The position numbers were made by a program, and so were the translations under genes. Under the pieces are notes generated by a model. It made no database searches. It had not been told where the DNA came from and was given only the letters and a program-made list of their open reading frames with translations. This document shows positions 56,330 to 64,000 of a DNA stretch of 64,000 nt, one piece after another. Within the stretch, counting starts at the first letter, position 1, and every line of letters begins with the position of its first letter. Source of the stretch: Rhodococcus pseudokoreensis (lineage in GTDB: Bacteria > Actinomycetota > Actinomycetes > Mycobacteriales > Mycobacteriaceae). The stretch spans positions 6,820,001 to 6,884,000 of the forward strand of contig NZ_CP070619.1 of NCBI RefSeq assembly GCF_017068395.1, written 5' to 3'.

Positions 56330-57496
56330 ATGTCCGCTCCGGACGTCCAAGCCCCCGCTCCCGCGCCCGCCCCGGCACTGATCCCCACTCTGGGGGGCCG
56401 CTACTACACCGACCCCGACATTTTCGTGAGCGAGCAGGAGAACGTCTTCGAGGCGATGTGGTTCTGCGCCGCCCGCACCGCCGACCTCGCCGACGCCGGT
56501 GCCTTCAAGAAGGTCACCGTCGGCCGGGAGAGCGTCCTCGTCGTCCGCGGCCGGGACGGCGCCCTCCGGGCGTTCCTCAACATCTGCCGGCACCGCGGCG
56601 CCATGCTCTGCACGGAGGACGAAGGCCAGGTCCGGCGGAACCTGCAGTGCCCGTACCACGCGTGGACGTACGGACTCGACGGCAAACTGGTCGCCGCGCC
56701 GAACATGGCCGCGCTGCGCGACGAGACCGGAGCCGACATCGATCGGGTGCGGTACGGACTGGTGCCGGTCGCGCTGCGCGAGTGGCTCGGCTACGCCTGG
56801 GTGTGTCTCGCGGACGAGCCGCCGTCGTTCGAGGACGAGGTCATCGGCTCCGTCACCGAACGGCTCGGCGATCCGGCCGCCATCGATCGGTACGAGATCG
56901 GAACCCTGGAACTCGGCCGCCGGATCACCTACGACGTCGCGGCCAACTGGAAGCTGATCATCGAGAACTTCATGGAGTGCTACCACTGCGCCACGATTCA
57001 CCCCGAACTCACCGAGGTGCTACCGGAGTTCGCGGACGGCCTTGCCGCACAGTACTTCGTGGGGCACGGTGCCGCCTTCGGCGACGAGGTCGAGGGCTTC
57101 ACCATCGACGGAAGCGGCGGGTTCGAGGCGTTGTCCGGCATCAGCGACGATCAGGACCGCAAGTACTACGCCATCACCGTCCGGCCACAGGTCTTCGTGA
57201 ACCTCGTGCCCGACCACGTCATCTTCCACCGCATGTACCCCATGTCCGCGGACCGCACCATCGTCGAATGCGACTGGCTGTACGCGCCGGACGTCACGGC
57301 GTCGGGACGCGACGTCTCCCGCTCGGTCGAACTGTTCCACCGCGTCAACGAGCAGGACTTCGACGCCTGCGAGCGGACGCAGCCGACGATGTCGTCGAAG
57401 GCCTACCGCGACGGTGGTGTGCTGGTGCCCGCGGAGCATCACATCGGCGAATTCCACGACTGGTTACTGACCCGGCTGGGTGGGGACGCGAAATGA
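56330..57496 (+). CDS. gbcA: Rieske-type glycine betaine monooxygenase, oxygenase subunit
   Basis: The 388-residue protein has a Rieske centre (CRHRGAMLC ... CPYHAWTYG at about 83-106) and a mononuclear iron site ENFMECYHCATIHPEL near residue 205. It resembles GbcA and stachydrine demethylase, which oxidise an N-methyl group and release formaldehyde. With betaine aldehyde dehydrogenase and dimethylglycine oxidase in the same window, glycine betaine demethylation to dimethylglycine is the best reading. The start was set at ATG 56330; an in-frame GTG at 56321 is possible. In Pseudomonas the partner GbcB is a ferredoxin-NADP-type reductase; no such gene lies here. Confidence 0.85.
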   Translation: MSAPDVQAPAPAPAPALIPTLGGRYYTDPDIFVSEQENVFEAMWFCAARTADLADAGAFKKVTVGRESVLVVRGRDGALRAFLNICRHRGAMLCTEDEGQVRRNLQCPYHAWTYGLDGKLVAAPNMAALRDETGADIDRVRYGLVPVALREWLGYAWVCLADEPPSFEDEVIGSVTERLGDPAAIDRYEIGTLELGRRITYDVAANWKLIIENFMECYHCATIHPELTEVLPEFADGLAAQYFVGHGAAFGDEVEGFTIDGSGGFEALSGISDDQDRKYYAITVRPQVFVNLVPDHVIFHRMYPMSADRTIVECDWLYAPDVTASGRDVSRSVELFHRVNEQDFDACERTQPTMSSKAYRDGGVLVPAEHHIGEFHDWLLTRLGGDAK

Positions 57497-59118
57497 CGTA
57501 CGCCGGCGAGCAACCGAGGGTGATCGACCCTCCCGAAATGCAGGCGCCGGAACCGGAGCGCACGGCACCCGCCCACGCCGCGCCGCGGGGCGGCGTCGAC
57601 AAGGTGGTGTTCGGCGCCGCGGCGGGAGTCGGGGTGGGCATCATCCTGTGGGGCCTGCTGGCGCCGGAGAACCTCGCGCTCGTGTCGAACGCGGCCCTCG
57701 GGTGGCTCGTCGCCGACATGGGGTGGTTGTTCATCACCGCGGCCACCGGGTTCGTCCTCTTCTCGCTATTCCTGGCGTTTTCCCGGTACGGCCGGATTCC
57801 GCTTGGCAAGGACGGCGAGAAGCCGGAGTTCCGGACGGTCAGCTGGATCGCGATGATGTTCAGTGCCGGCATGGGGATCGGGCTGATGTTTTACGGTGTC
57901 GCCGAACCCCTCGCGCACATGGTGAGCCCGCCTCCCGGGACCGATGGCAGCGCCGGGTCGGCGATGGCCACGACGATGTACCACTGGGGACTGCACCCGT
58001 GGGCGATCTACGCGGTGGTCGGATTGTCGATCGCCTACGGCTCCTATCGGCGGGGCCGTAAGCAACTCATCAGCTCCGCGTTCGTCCCGCTCCTCGGCCG
58101 TCGCGCGGAGGGGGCGGCGGGCAAGGTGATCGACGTGCTGGCGATCATCGCGACGATGTTCGGCACCGCCGCGTCGCTCGGCCTCGGTGCCCTCCAGATC
58201 GGGTCCGGGCTCGAGATCATCGGCTGGATGGGCGAGGTCGGCACGCTCGCCCTGGTAGCCCTCGTCGGATTGCTGACGTTCGCGTTCGTCGCCTCGGCGG
58301 TGTCCGGCGTGGCCCGCGGTATCCACTGGTTGTCCAACATCAACATGGTGCTGGCCATCGTGCTGGCGGTCTTCGTGTTCGTCCTCGGCCCCACGGTGCT
58401 GATCCTCAACCTGCTGCCCACCACCATCGCCGACTACAGCGCGCAACTCGCGACGATGTCGGGTCGCACCGCCGCGAGTGCGGGCGACGACACGGCGTCG
58501 TGGCTGTCGTCGTGGACGATCTTCTACTGGGCGTGGTGGGTGTCGTGGACCCCGTTCGTCGGCATGTTCCTGGCCCGGATCAGCCGTGGCCGCACCATCC
58601 GGCAGTTCGTCGTCGGTGTGATCGTCATTCCCACTTCGGTCAGCCTCGTGTGGTTCGCGGTGTTCGGAGGTTCCGCGATCGGGGTACAACGTGACGGCAC
58701 CGATGTGGCGTCCCAGTCGTCGACCGAGGGACAGTTGTTCGGAATGCTCGACCATCTGCCGCTCGCCGGTGTCTCGACCGTGCTGGTCATGGTGCTGGTG
58801 GCCCTGTTCTTCGTTTCCGGCGCCGACGCGGCATCGCTCGTGATGGGCACCCTGTCGGAGCGGGGGACCCGGCACCCGAGCAAACGGATCGTCGTGTTCT
58901 GGGGCACGCTCACCGGCGGCACCGCGGCGCTCATCCTCTGGACCGGCGGCTCGGACGCCCTTCAGGGGCTGCAGACGATGACGATCATCGCGGCCGCGCC
59001 GTTCCTGCTGGTGATGATCGGACTGTGCGTCTCGCTGTACCGGGACGTCTCCCGTGATCCGCTCATCGTCGGTTCATCGAAAAATTCTGCACACGAAAGG
59101 GTTTCGGACACACTATGA
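57493..59118 (+). CDS. BCCT-family betaine/carnitine/choline transporter
   Basis: The 541-residue protein has 12 membrane helices and BCCT motifs: WIAMMFSAGMGIGLMFYGVAEPL (given in parts) with the glycine-rich helix, YHWGLHPWAIYAVVGLSIAYG, and WTIFYWAWWVSWTPFVGMFLARIS (in parts) with the aromatic box that binds the trimethylammonium head. It takes up betaine or choline with a cation. It overlaps the oxygenase stop (ATGA) and the betB start (ATGA), so all are one operon. The N-terminal 40 residues are polar, typical of this family. Confidence 0.92.
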   Translation: MTYAGEQPRVIDPPEMQAPEPERTAPAHAAPRGGVDKVVFGAAAGVGVGIILWGLLAPENLALVSNAALGWLVADMGWLFITAATGFVLFSLFLAFSRYGRIPLGKDGEKPEFRTVSWIAMMFSAGMGIGLMFYGVAEPLAHMVSPPPGTDGSAGSAMATTMYHWGLHPWAIYAVVGLSIAYGSYRRGRKQLISSAFVPLLGRRAEGAAGKVIDVLAIIATMFGTAASLGLGALQIGSGLEIIGWMGEVGTLALVALVGLLTFAFVASAVSGVARGIHWLSNINMVLAIVLAVFVFVLGPTVLILNLLPTTIADYSAQLATMSGRTAASAGDDTASWLSSWTIFYWAWWVSWTPFVGMFLARISRGRTIRQFVVGVIVIPTSVSLVWFAVFGGSAIGVQRDGTDVASQSSTEGQLFGMLDHLPLAGVSTVLVMVLVALFFVSGADAASLVMGTLSERGTRHPSKRIVVFWGTLTGGTAALILWTGGSDALQGLQTMTIIAAAPFLLVMIGLCVSLYRDVSRDPLIVGSSKNSAHERVSDTL

Positions 59119-60635
59119 AGATGTCGGCGCTATCCGCTGATCTCGACGTCCAGAAATTGTTCGGCACGGTGAATTTCATCGCGGGGGAGTGGGTGGCTGC
59201 CACATCGGGGCGCACCCGCGACTGCATCGACCCGGCAACCGGGAACGTGATCGCCACCGTGGACGAAGCGTCGCCCGAGGACGCCGGGCGAGCAGTACAG
59301 GCAGCTCGGGCGGCGTTCGATGCCGGGGACTGGCCCGAGACCCCGGTCGCCACGCGATCGTCGCTGCTGTCGCGTATCGCCGATCTCCTCGAGCGCGACA
59401 AGGAGGAATTGGCGCGAATCGAGACGGTCGACACCGGTAAGACGCTGGTGGAGAGTCGAATCGACATCGACGACGTCGTCTCGGTGTTCCGGTACTACGC
59501 CCGGCTGGCCCTCGTGTCGAGCGACCGCGTCGTCGACGTGGGTGACCCCGCCGTGATCTCCCGGGTCGTGCGCGAACCGATCGGGGTCTGCGTCCTGATC
59601 GCACCGTGGAACTACCCGCTGCTGCAGATCTCCTGGAAGGTGGCACCGGCGTTGGCGGCCGGCTGCACGATGGTGCTCAAGCCCAGTGAGGTCACGCCGC
59701 TGAGCACGATCGCGTTCACCCGGCTGATCGAGGAGGCCGGTGTGCCCGCCGGCGTGGTCAACCTCGTGCAGGGCAGCGGCGCCGACCTCGGCCCCGCGCT
59801 CACCGACACCGGCGACGTCGACTTCATCTCGTTCACCGGAGGACTCGCCACCGGCACCACCATCCTGGAAACGGCCGCGAAGCACGTCACGAAGGTCGCC
59901 GTGGAACTCGGCGGCAAGAATCCGCACCTCGTCTTCGCGGACGCCGACTGGGAGTCGTCCGTCGACCAGGTGCTCACCGGGGTCTTCCTGCATTCGGGTC
60001 AGGTGTGCTCGGCCGGGACGCGCCTGATCGTCGAGGAGTCGATCGCCGACGAGTTCGTCGCCGCCCTCGTCTCGCGCGCCGAGGCCATCCGTGTCGGCCC
60101 GGGACTCGACCCGGCCAGCGAGACCGGGCCGCTCGTGTCGACGGCGCAGCGCGACAAGATCGAAGCCTATGTGGCACTGGGCATCGCCGAGGGAGCGACG
60201 CTCCGGACGGGCGGTTCGCGGCCCGCCGATCCCGCGCTGGACGGCGGCAGCTACTACCTGCCCACCATCTTCGACCACTGCGACCGCACGATGCGGATCG
60301 TGCAGGAGGAGACGTTCGGGCCCATCCTCACCGTCGAGCGATTCACCACCGAGGAGGACGCGGTCCGGCTCGGCAACGACACCGAGTACGGCCTCGCCGC
60401 GGGGGTCCGGACGACGGACGCCGCCCGCGGCGAACGGGTGGTGCGCCGGCTGCGCCACGGAACGGTGTGGCTCAACGACTTCGGCTACTACACGCCGGCG
60501 GCGGAGTGGGGCGGATTCAAGAAGTCCGGCAACGGACGCGAACTCGGACCCGCCGGGCTCTCCGAATACCAGGAAGTCAAACACATCTGGAACAACACGA
60601 CCTCACCTCTCGCGGGATGGTTCACCGCGACCTGA
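59115..60635 (+). CDS. betB: Betaine aldehyde dehydrogenase
   Basis: The 506-residue NAD-dependent dehydrogenase oxidises betaine aldehyde to glycine betaine. It has PWNYPLLQISWKVAPALAAG, VELGGKNPHLVFADAD (catalytic Glu), GQVCSAGTRLIVEE (catalytic Cys) and EETFGPILTV. Length and the extra N-terminal segment fit the actinobacterial BetB group. The ATG overlaps the BCCT gene stop. It acts after the GMC choline dehydrogenase in the same operon. Confidence 0.9.
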   Translation: MKMSALSADLDVQKLFGTVNFIAGEWVAATSGRTRDCIDPATGNVIATVDEASPEDAGRAVQAARAAFDAGDWPETPVATRSSLLSRIADLLERDKEELARIETVDTGKTLVESRIDIDDVVSVFRYYARLALVSSDRVVDVGDPAVISRVVREPIGVCVLIAPWNYPLLQISWKVAPALAAGCTMVLKPSEVTPLSTIAFTRLIEEAGVPAGVVNLVQGSGADLGPALTDTGDVDFISFTGGLATGTTILETAAKHVTKVAVELGGKNPHLVFADADWESSVDQVLTGVFLHSGQVCSAGTRLIVEESIADEFVAALVSRAEAIRVGPGLDPASETGPLVSTAQRDKIEAYVALGIAEGATLRTGGSRPADPALDGGSYYLPTIFDHCDRTMRIVQEETFGPILTVERFTTEEDAVRLGNDTEYGLAAGVRTTDAARGERVVRRLRHGTVWLNDFGYYTPAAEWGGFKKSGNGRELGPAGLSEYQEVKHIWNNTTSPLAGWFTAT

Positions 60636-60691
60636 CGTGCACTCGGCAGGGCGCGCGAGCAGACCCCCTCGACTTCTCAGGAAGTGATCGA

Positions 60692-62260
60692 ATGACCAGA
60701 CCCGACAACATGACCGGCGACCAGGACAGTGGACTGGAGGATTTCGGATACAAGGAGTCCCTGGATCGCAGTATCGGCAAGTTCGCGAGTTTCGCCGCGG
60801 GCGTCAGCTACATTTCCATCCTGACCGGCACTTTCCAATTGTTCTACTTCGGTTTCGGCTCCGCGGGCCCCGCCTACCTGTGGTCGTGGCCGCTGGTGTT
60901 TCTCGGCCAGCTCTCGGTGGCACTCTGTTTCATGGAGCTCGCCGCCAAGTACCCGATCGCCGGCTCCGTGTACAACTGGGCGAAAACGCTCGGCAGCCGG
61001 GTGGTGGGGTGGTCGGCGGGCTGGCTGATGCTCACGGCGTCGATCGTCACCCTGTCGGCCGTTGTGCTGGCGCTGCAGCTCAATCTGCCGCGGCTGTGGA
61101 GCGGCTTCCAGATCGTCGGCGACGGCACCGGGGAACACGACTTCGCCACCAACGCCGTCATCCTCGGAACCGTGATGATCGGCTTCACCACCGTCGTCAA
61201 CGCGCTCGGTGTTCGTCTCATGGCGATGATCAACAGCGCCGGTGTGTTCATCGAACTCATCGCCGCGGTGCTGATCGCGATCATCCTCGCCGCCAACATG
61301 ACCCGCGGCCCGGAGGTGTTCTTCTCCACCCACGGCTACGGCGCCGGTGAAAGCGGAGGCTACCTCGGTGCGTTCCTGGTGGCCACGCTCGCGTCGGGCT
61401 ACGTGATGTACGGCTTCGACACCGCGAGCTCGCTGGGCGAGGAGACGGTGGAACCCCGCCGCACCGCCCCCAAGGCGATCCTCCGTGCGATCCTCGCCTC
61501 GTTCGTGATCGGCGGCGCGATCCTGGTGTTCGCCGTGATGGCGGCGCCCGACCTGGGCGATCCGAAGATCGGCGCGTCCGACGGCAGCCTGCAGTACATC
61601 GTGGAGCAGGTGATGTGGGGGCCGCTGGGCACCATCTTCCTGATCTGCATCGTGATCGCGGTGACGGTGTGCTCGCTGGCGGTGCACACCGCAGCCATCC
61701 GGCTGACCTTCGCCATGGCTCGTGACAACGCACTCCCGTTCGGGGAGCGGCTCGCCCGCGTTCACCCGAAGACGCGGACACCCGTCGTGCCCGCGGTGAC
61801 GATCGGAGTGGTGGCCGCGCTGATCCTGGTGGTCAACATCGGTCAACCGCACATCTTCACCGTGCTGACCTCGATCGCGATCATCATGATCTATCTGGCC
61901 TACCTGATGGTCACCGGCCCGATGCTGAAGCGGAGACTGCGCGGCCAGTGGCCGCCGCGGGACCTGAAGGAGGGCGGCTACTTCACGATGGGCAGGTGGG
62001 GTCTGCCCGTCAACATCGTCGCCGTGGTGTGGGGAATCGGTATGGCCGTCAACCTCGCCTGGCCGCGCGAAGCCGTCTACGGGGAGCCTTGGTACAACAC
62101 GTGGGGCGCCTTCGTCTACATCGGCGTCATCCTCGGGCTCGGACTGCTGTGGTACCTCACCACCGGCAGGCACCACATCGGGACCTTGACGTCACACTCC
62201 GCGGCCGCGGCACCGGCCGCACCGCAATCCGAACCGATCGACAAGGAGCTTGCTCGATGA
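60692..62260 (+). CDS. APC-superfamily permease, probable choline or amine carrier
   Basis: This 522-residue protein has 12 helices: FGYKESLDRSIGKFASFAAG near the start, ELAAKYPIAGSVYNWAKTLG, YVMYGFDTASSLGEETVEPR and VHTAAIRLTFAMARDNALPF, which place it in the amino acid/choline permease group of the APC superfamily. It starts at ATG behind CAGGAAG; the longer frame to 60005 runs through betB. It sits between betB and choline dehydrogenase, giving a second transporter beside the BCCT carrier, probably with a different substrate. Confidence 0.85.
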   Translation: MTRPDNMTGDQDSGLEDFGYKESLDRSIGKFASFAAGVSYISILTGTFQLFYFGFGSAGPAYLWSWPLVFLGQLSVALCFMELAAKYPIAGSVYNWAKTLGSRVVGWSAGWLMLTASIVTLSAVVLALQLNLPRLWSGFQIVGDGTGEHDFATNAVILGTVMIGFTTVVNALGVRLMAMINSAGVFIELIAAVLIAIILAANMTRGPEVFFSTHGYGAGESGGYLGAFLVATLASGYVMYGFDTASSLGEETVEPRRTAPKAILRAILASFVIGGAILVFAVMAAPDLGDPKIGASDGSLQYIVEQVMWGPLGTIFLICIVIAVTVCSLAVHTAAIRLTFAMARDNALPFGERLARVHPKTRTPVVPAVTIGVVAALILVVNIGQPHIFTVLTSIAIIMIYLAYLMVTGPMLKRRLRGQWPPRDLKEGGYFTMGRWGLPVNIVAVVWGIGMAVNLAWPREAVYGEPWYNTWGAFVYIGVILGLGLLWYLTTGRHHIGTLTSHSAAAAPAAPQSEPIDKELAR

Positions 62261-63879
62261 CCGAAAGTGAACCGCGGAGCACTGCACTGGAATTCGATTA
62301 CGTGATCGCGGGTGGCGGCAGCGCGGGGTGCGTCCTCGCGGCCCGCCTGAGTGAGGATCCGTCGGTGACGGTGTGCCTGCTGGAGGCCGGCCCGTCGGAC
62401 GTCGGTGACCGCAACATTCTCGAACTGTCCCAGTGGATGCACCTGCTCGATTCCGGGTACGACTGGGACTACCCGGTCGAGCCGCAGGAGCGGGGCAACA
62501 GCTTCATGCGGCACGCACGGGCCAAGGTCCTCGGCGGGTGCTCGTCGCACAATTCGTGTATTGCGTTCTGGCCGCCGGCCGAGGTGCTCGACGACTGGGA
62601 GGCGATGGGTGCGTCGGGGTGGGGTGCGCGCGACATCCTGCCGTACGTCGGCCGGTTGGAGAACAACGACGCCCCCGGCGACGGCCACGGTCGCAGCGGT
62701 CCGGTGCGGCTGCGCGACGTCCCGCCGAACGATCCGTGCGGCCACGCGGTCCTGGACGCCGCCGCCGCGGTCGGGTTGCCGACGGTCGCGTTCAACCGCG
62801 GCGGAACGGTGCTGAACGGGGCGGGGTGGTTCCAGATCAACGCGTCCGAGGACGGCACCCGGATGTCGTCGTCGCACGCCTACCTGCACCCGATCCTCGG
62901 GTCCCGCCCCAACCTGGAGGTCCGGACCGGCTGCTGGGTCAGCGAGATCCTGTTCGACGAGCAGCAGACGGCGACGGGCGTGCGCTACCAGCGCCCCGAC
63001 CTCACCGGGTACGACACGGTGTCCGCGCGACGCGAGGTGATCGTCACCGCGGGCGCCATCGACACCCCGAAGTTGCTGATGCTCTCCGGTATCGGTCCGG
63101 CGGGGCATCTCGCGGAGTTCGGCATTCCCGTCCGCGTCGATTCGCCCGGTGTCGGGCAGAACCTCGACGACCACGTCGAGGGTCTCGTCTTCTGGGAGGC
63201 GTCCCGGCCGATGGTGACCGAGTCGACGCAGTGGTGGGAGATCGGACTGTTCGCCACCACCGAGGAGGGGCTGAACCATCCGGACCTGATGATGCATTAC
63301 GGCAGCGTGCCGTTCGACATGAACACCCTCCGGTGGGGGTACCCCACCACGGACAACGGATTCTGTTTGACGCCCAACGTCACGCAGGGCCGTTCACGTG
63401 GCACGGTGCGGCTGCGCTCGCGCGACTTCCGCGACCGCGCGAAGGTCGATCCCCGGTACTTCACCGACAGTGAGGGCCACGACGACCGGGTGATGCTGTC
63501 CGGGGTGAAGCTGGCCCGCACCATTGCCGAGCAGAAGGCGCTGCGCGGGTGGATCGCCCGCGAACTGGCGCCGGGACCGGATGCGGTGACCGACGACGAG
63601 ATCCTCGACTACATCCACAAGACCCACAACACGGTGTATCACCCGGCGGGCACGGCTCGGATGGGTCGTGTCGACGATCCGATGGCGGTGCTCGATCCGG
63701 AACTGCGGGTCAAGGGGGTGCGGGGACTGCGGGTGGTGGACGCGTCCGCGATGCCGAAACTGCCGCATGTCAACCCGAACATCACGGTCATGACGATGGC
63801 CGAGCGCTGCGCGGACCTGCTGCGCGGTCGCGTGGGGGCCGGGCTGCAGCCGGCGGTGGCTACGCTGTCCGAGGTCTGA
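62257..63879 (+). CDS. betA: GMC oxidoreductase, choline dehydrogenase
   Basis: The 540-residue FAD protein has the GMC signature: YVIAGGGSAGCVLAARLSED near residue 15, AKVLGGCSSHNSCIAFWPP, VTAGAIDTPKLLMLSGIGPAG and the C-terminal HNTVYHPAGTARMG with VVDASAMPKLPHVNPN (catalytic His and Asn). Adjacent betB and betaine genes support choline as substrate. The ATG overlaps the permease stop (ATGA), making it the last gene of the six-step operon. Other GMC substrates (alcohols, ethanolamine derivatives) cannot be excluded by sequence alone. Its last 20 bases overlap the opposite-strand hydrolase. Confidence 0.9.
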   Translation: MTESEPRSTALEFDYVIAGGGSAGCVLAARLSEDPSVTVCLLEAGPSDVGDRNILELSQWMHLLDSGYDWDYPVEPQERGNSFMRHARAKVLGGCSSHNSCIAFWPPAEVLDDWEAMGASGWGARDILPYVGRLENNDAPGDGHGRSGPVRLRDVPPNDPCGHAVLDAAAAVGLPTVAFNRGGTVLNGAGWFQINASEDGTRMSSSHAYLHPILGSRPNLEVRTGCWVSEILFDEQQTATGVRYQRPDLTGYDTVSARREVIVTAGAIDTPKLLMLSGIGPAGHLAEFGIPVRVDSPGVGQNLDDHVEGLVFWEASRPMVTESTQWWEIGLFATTEEGLNHPDLMMHYGSVPFDMNTLRWGYPTTDNGFCLTPNVTQGRSRGTVRLRSRDFRDRAKVDPRYFTDSEGHDDRVMLSGVKLARTIAEQKALRGWIARELAPGPDAVTDDEILDYIHKTHNTVYHPAGTARMGRVDDPMAVLDPELRVKGVRGLRVVDASAMPKLPHVNPNITVMTMAERCADLLRGRVGAGLQPAVATLSEV

Positions 63880-64000
63880 TCCGGGCATCGACCGCCCCGG
63901 CGATCCTCCGCCAGATCTCGCTCGCGGGATCGATGACGGCGAAGTGATCGCCGGGGCCCTCGATCAGGGTGACGTCGTCGCGGGTCTCCGCTGCGGTCGC
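63860..64000 (-). CDS. Alpha/beta hydrolase fold protein, C-terminal end (5' part outside the window)
   Basis: The minus-strand frame is open from base 64000 and ends at TAG in 63860-63862, giving 46 residues. EGPGDHFAVIDPASEIW is a typical end of an alpha/beta hydrolase, in which the His of GDHF completes the catalytic triad. It overlaps the end of betA by 20 nt, tail to tail. Substrate unknown. Confidence 0.7.
   Translation of the reverse strand, partial: ATAAETRDDVTLIEGPGDHFAVIDPASEIWRRIAGAVDARIRPRTA

Overview
The window is high-GC actinobacterial DNA, most likely from a Rhodococcus of the jostii/opacus type. This rests on mycobacterial-type proteins (PknK, CtpI, an MTB12-like lipoprotein), heavy use of GTG starts, four-base ATGA/GTGA gene overlaps, and an actinobacterial dimethylglycine oxidase. 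The species call is inference; nothing was searched against a database.

Positions 1-21,930 are general genes: the 3' end of a dihydroxyacetone kinase, a CtpI-like P-type ATPase with a small membrane protein, an MTB12-like lipoprotein, a lone ANTAR protein, a GIY-YIG-type protein, a complete recC-recB-recD operon, a DUF4188/DoxX pair behind a compound palindromic operator, secreted pentapeptide-repeat and excalibur proteins separated by an intergenic repeat, and an unusual exonuclease-BRCT-TerD fusion.

Positions 21,930-33,290 hold a nitrogen-compound island. It contains a deacetylase-fold hydrolase, an NCS1 permease, a PucR regulator, an MHS-type MFS transporter, creatinase and an IclR regulator. 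PknK follows.

Positions 33,255-63,880 form an almost complete route from choline to pyruvate. Choline goes to betaine aldehyde (GMC dehydrogenase, 62257) and then to glycine betaine (BetB, 59115). A Rieske monooxygenase (56330), probably fed by a Rieske ferredoxin and its reductase (53419-54965), gives dimethylglycine. Dimethylglycine oxidase (49784) gives sarcosine. Creatinase (27687) also yields sarcosine, plus urea. Sarcosine goes to glycine (SoxBDAG, 40156-45129), then serine (GlyA), then pyruvate (SdaA). The methyl groups leave as methylene-tetrahydrofolate and are handled by FolD, an FchA-type cyclohydrolase and PurU. FolP and a PabC-like protein, which make folate, sit behind the sarcosine oxidase operon. 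BCCT and APC permeases provide uptake.

Four catabolic promoters (gcvH-like/sdaA, glyA-sox, purU, dimethylglycine oxidase-fchA-folD) share TTGACC, a 17-18 bp spacer, a TANNNT -10 box and the palindrome TGATATATCA. One of them faces a GntR-family gene, so a single local regulon is predicted. Two enzymes lack a canonical residue. The GcvH-like protein has Arg at the lipoyl-lysine position. FolD has Ile at the cyclohydrolase lysine position, while an FchA-type protein is encoded in the same operon.

Between the gcvH-like gene and pabC sits one AT-rich gene (36313-38157) that joins a DUF262 domain to a Schlafen-type AlbA_2 domain. It looks acquired and is the best candidate for an undescribed defence protein.
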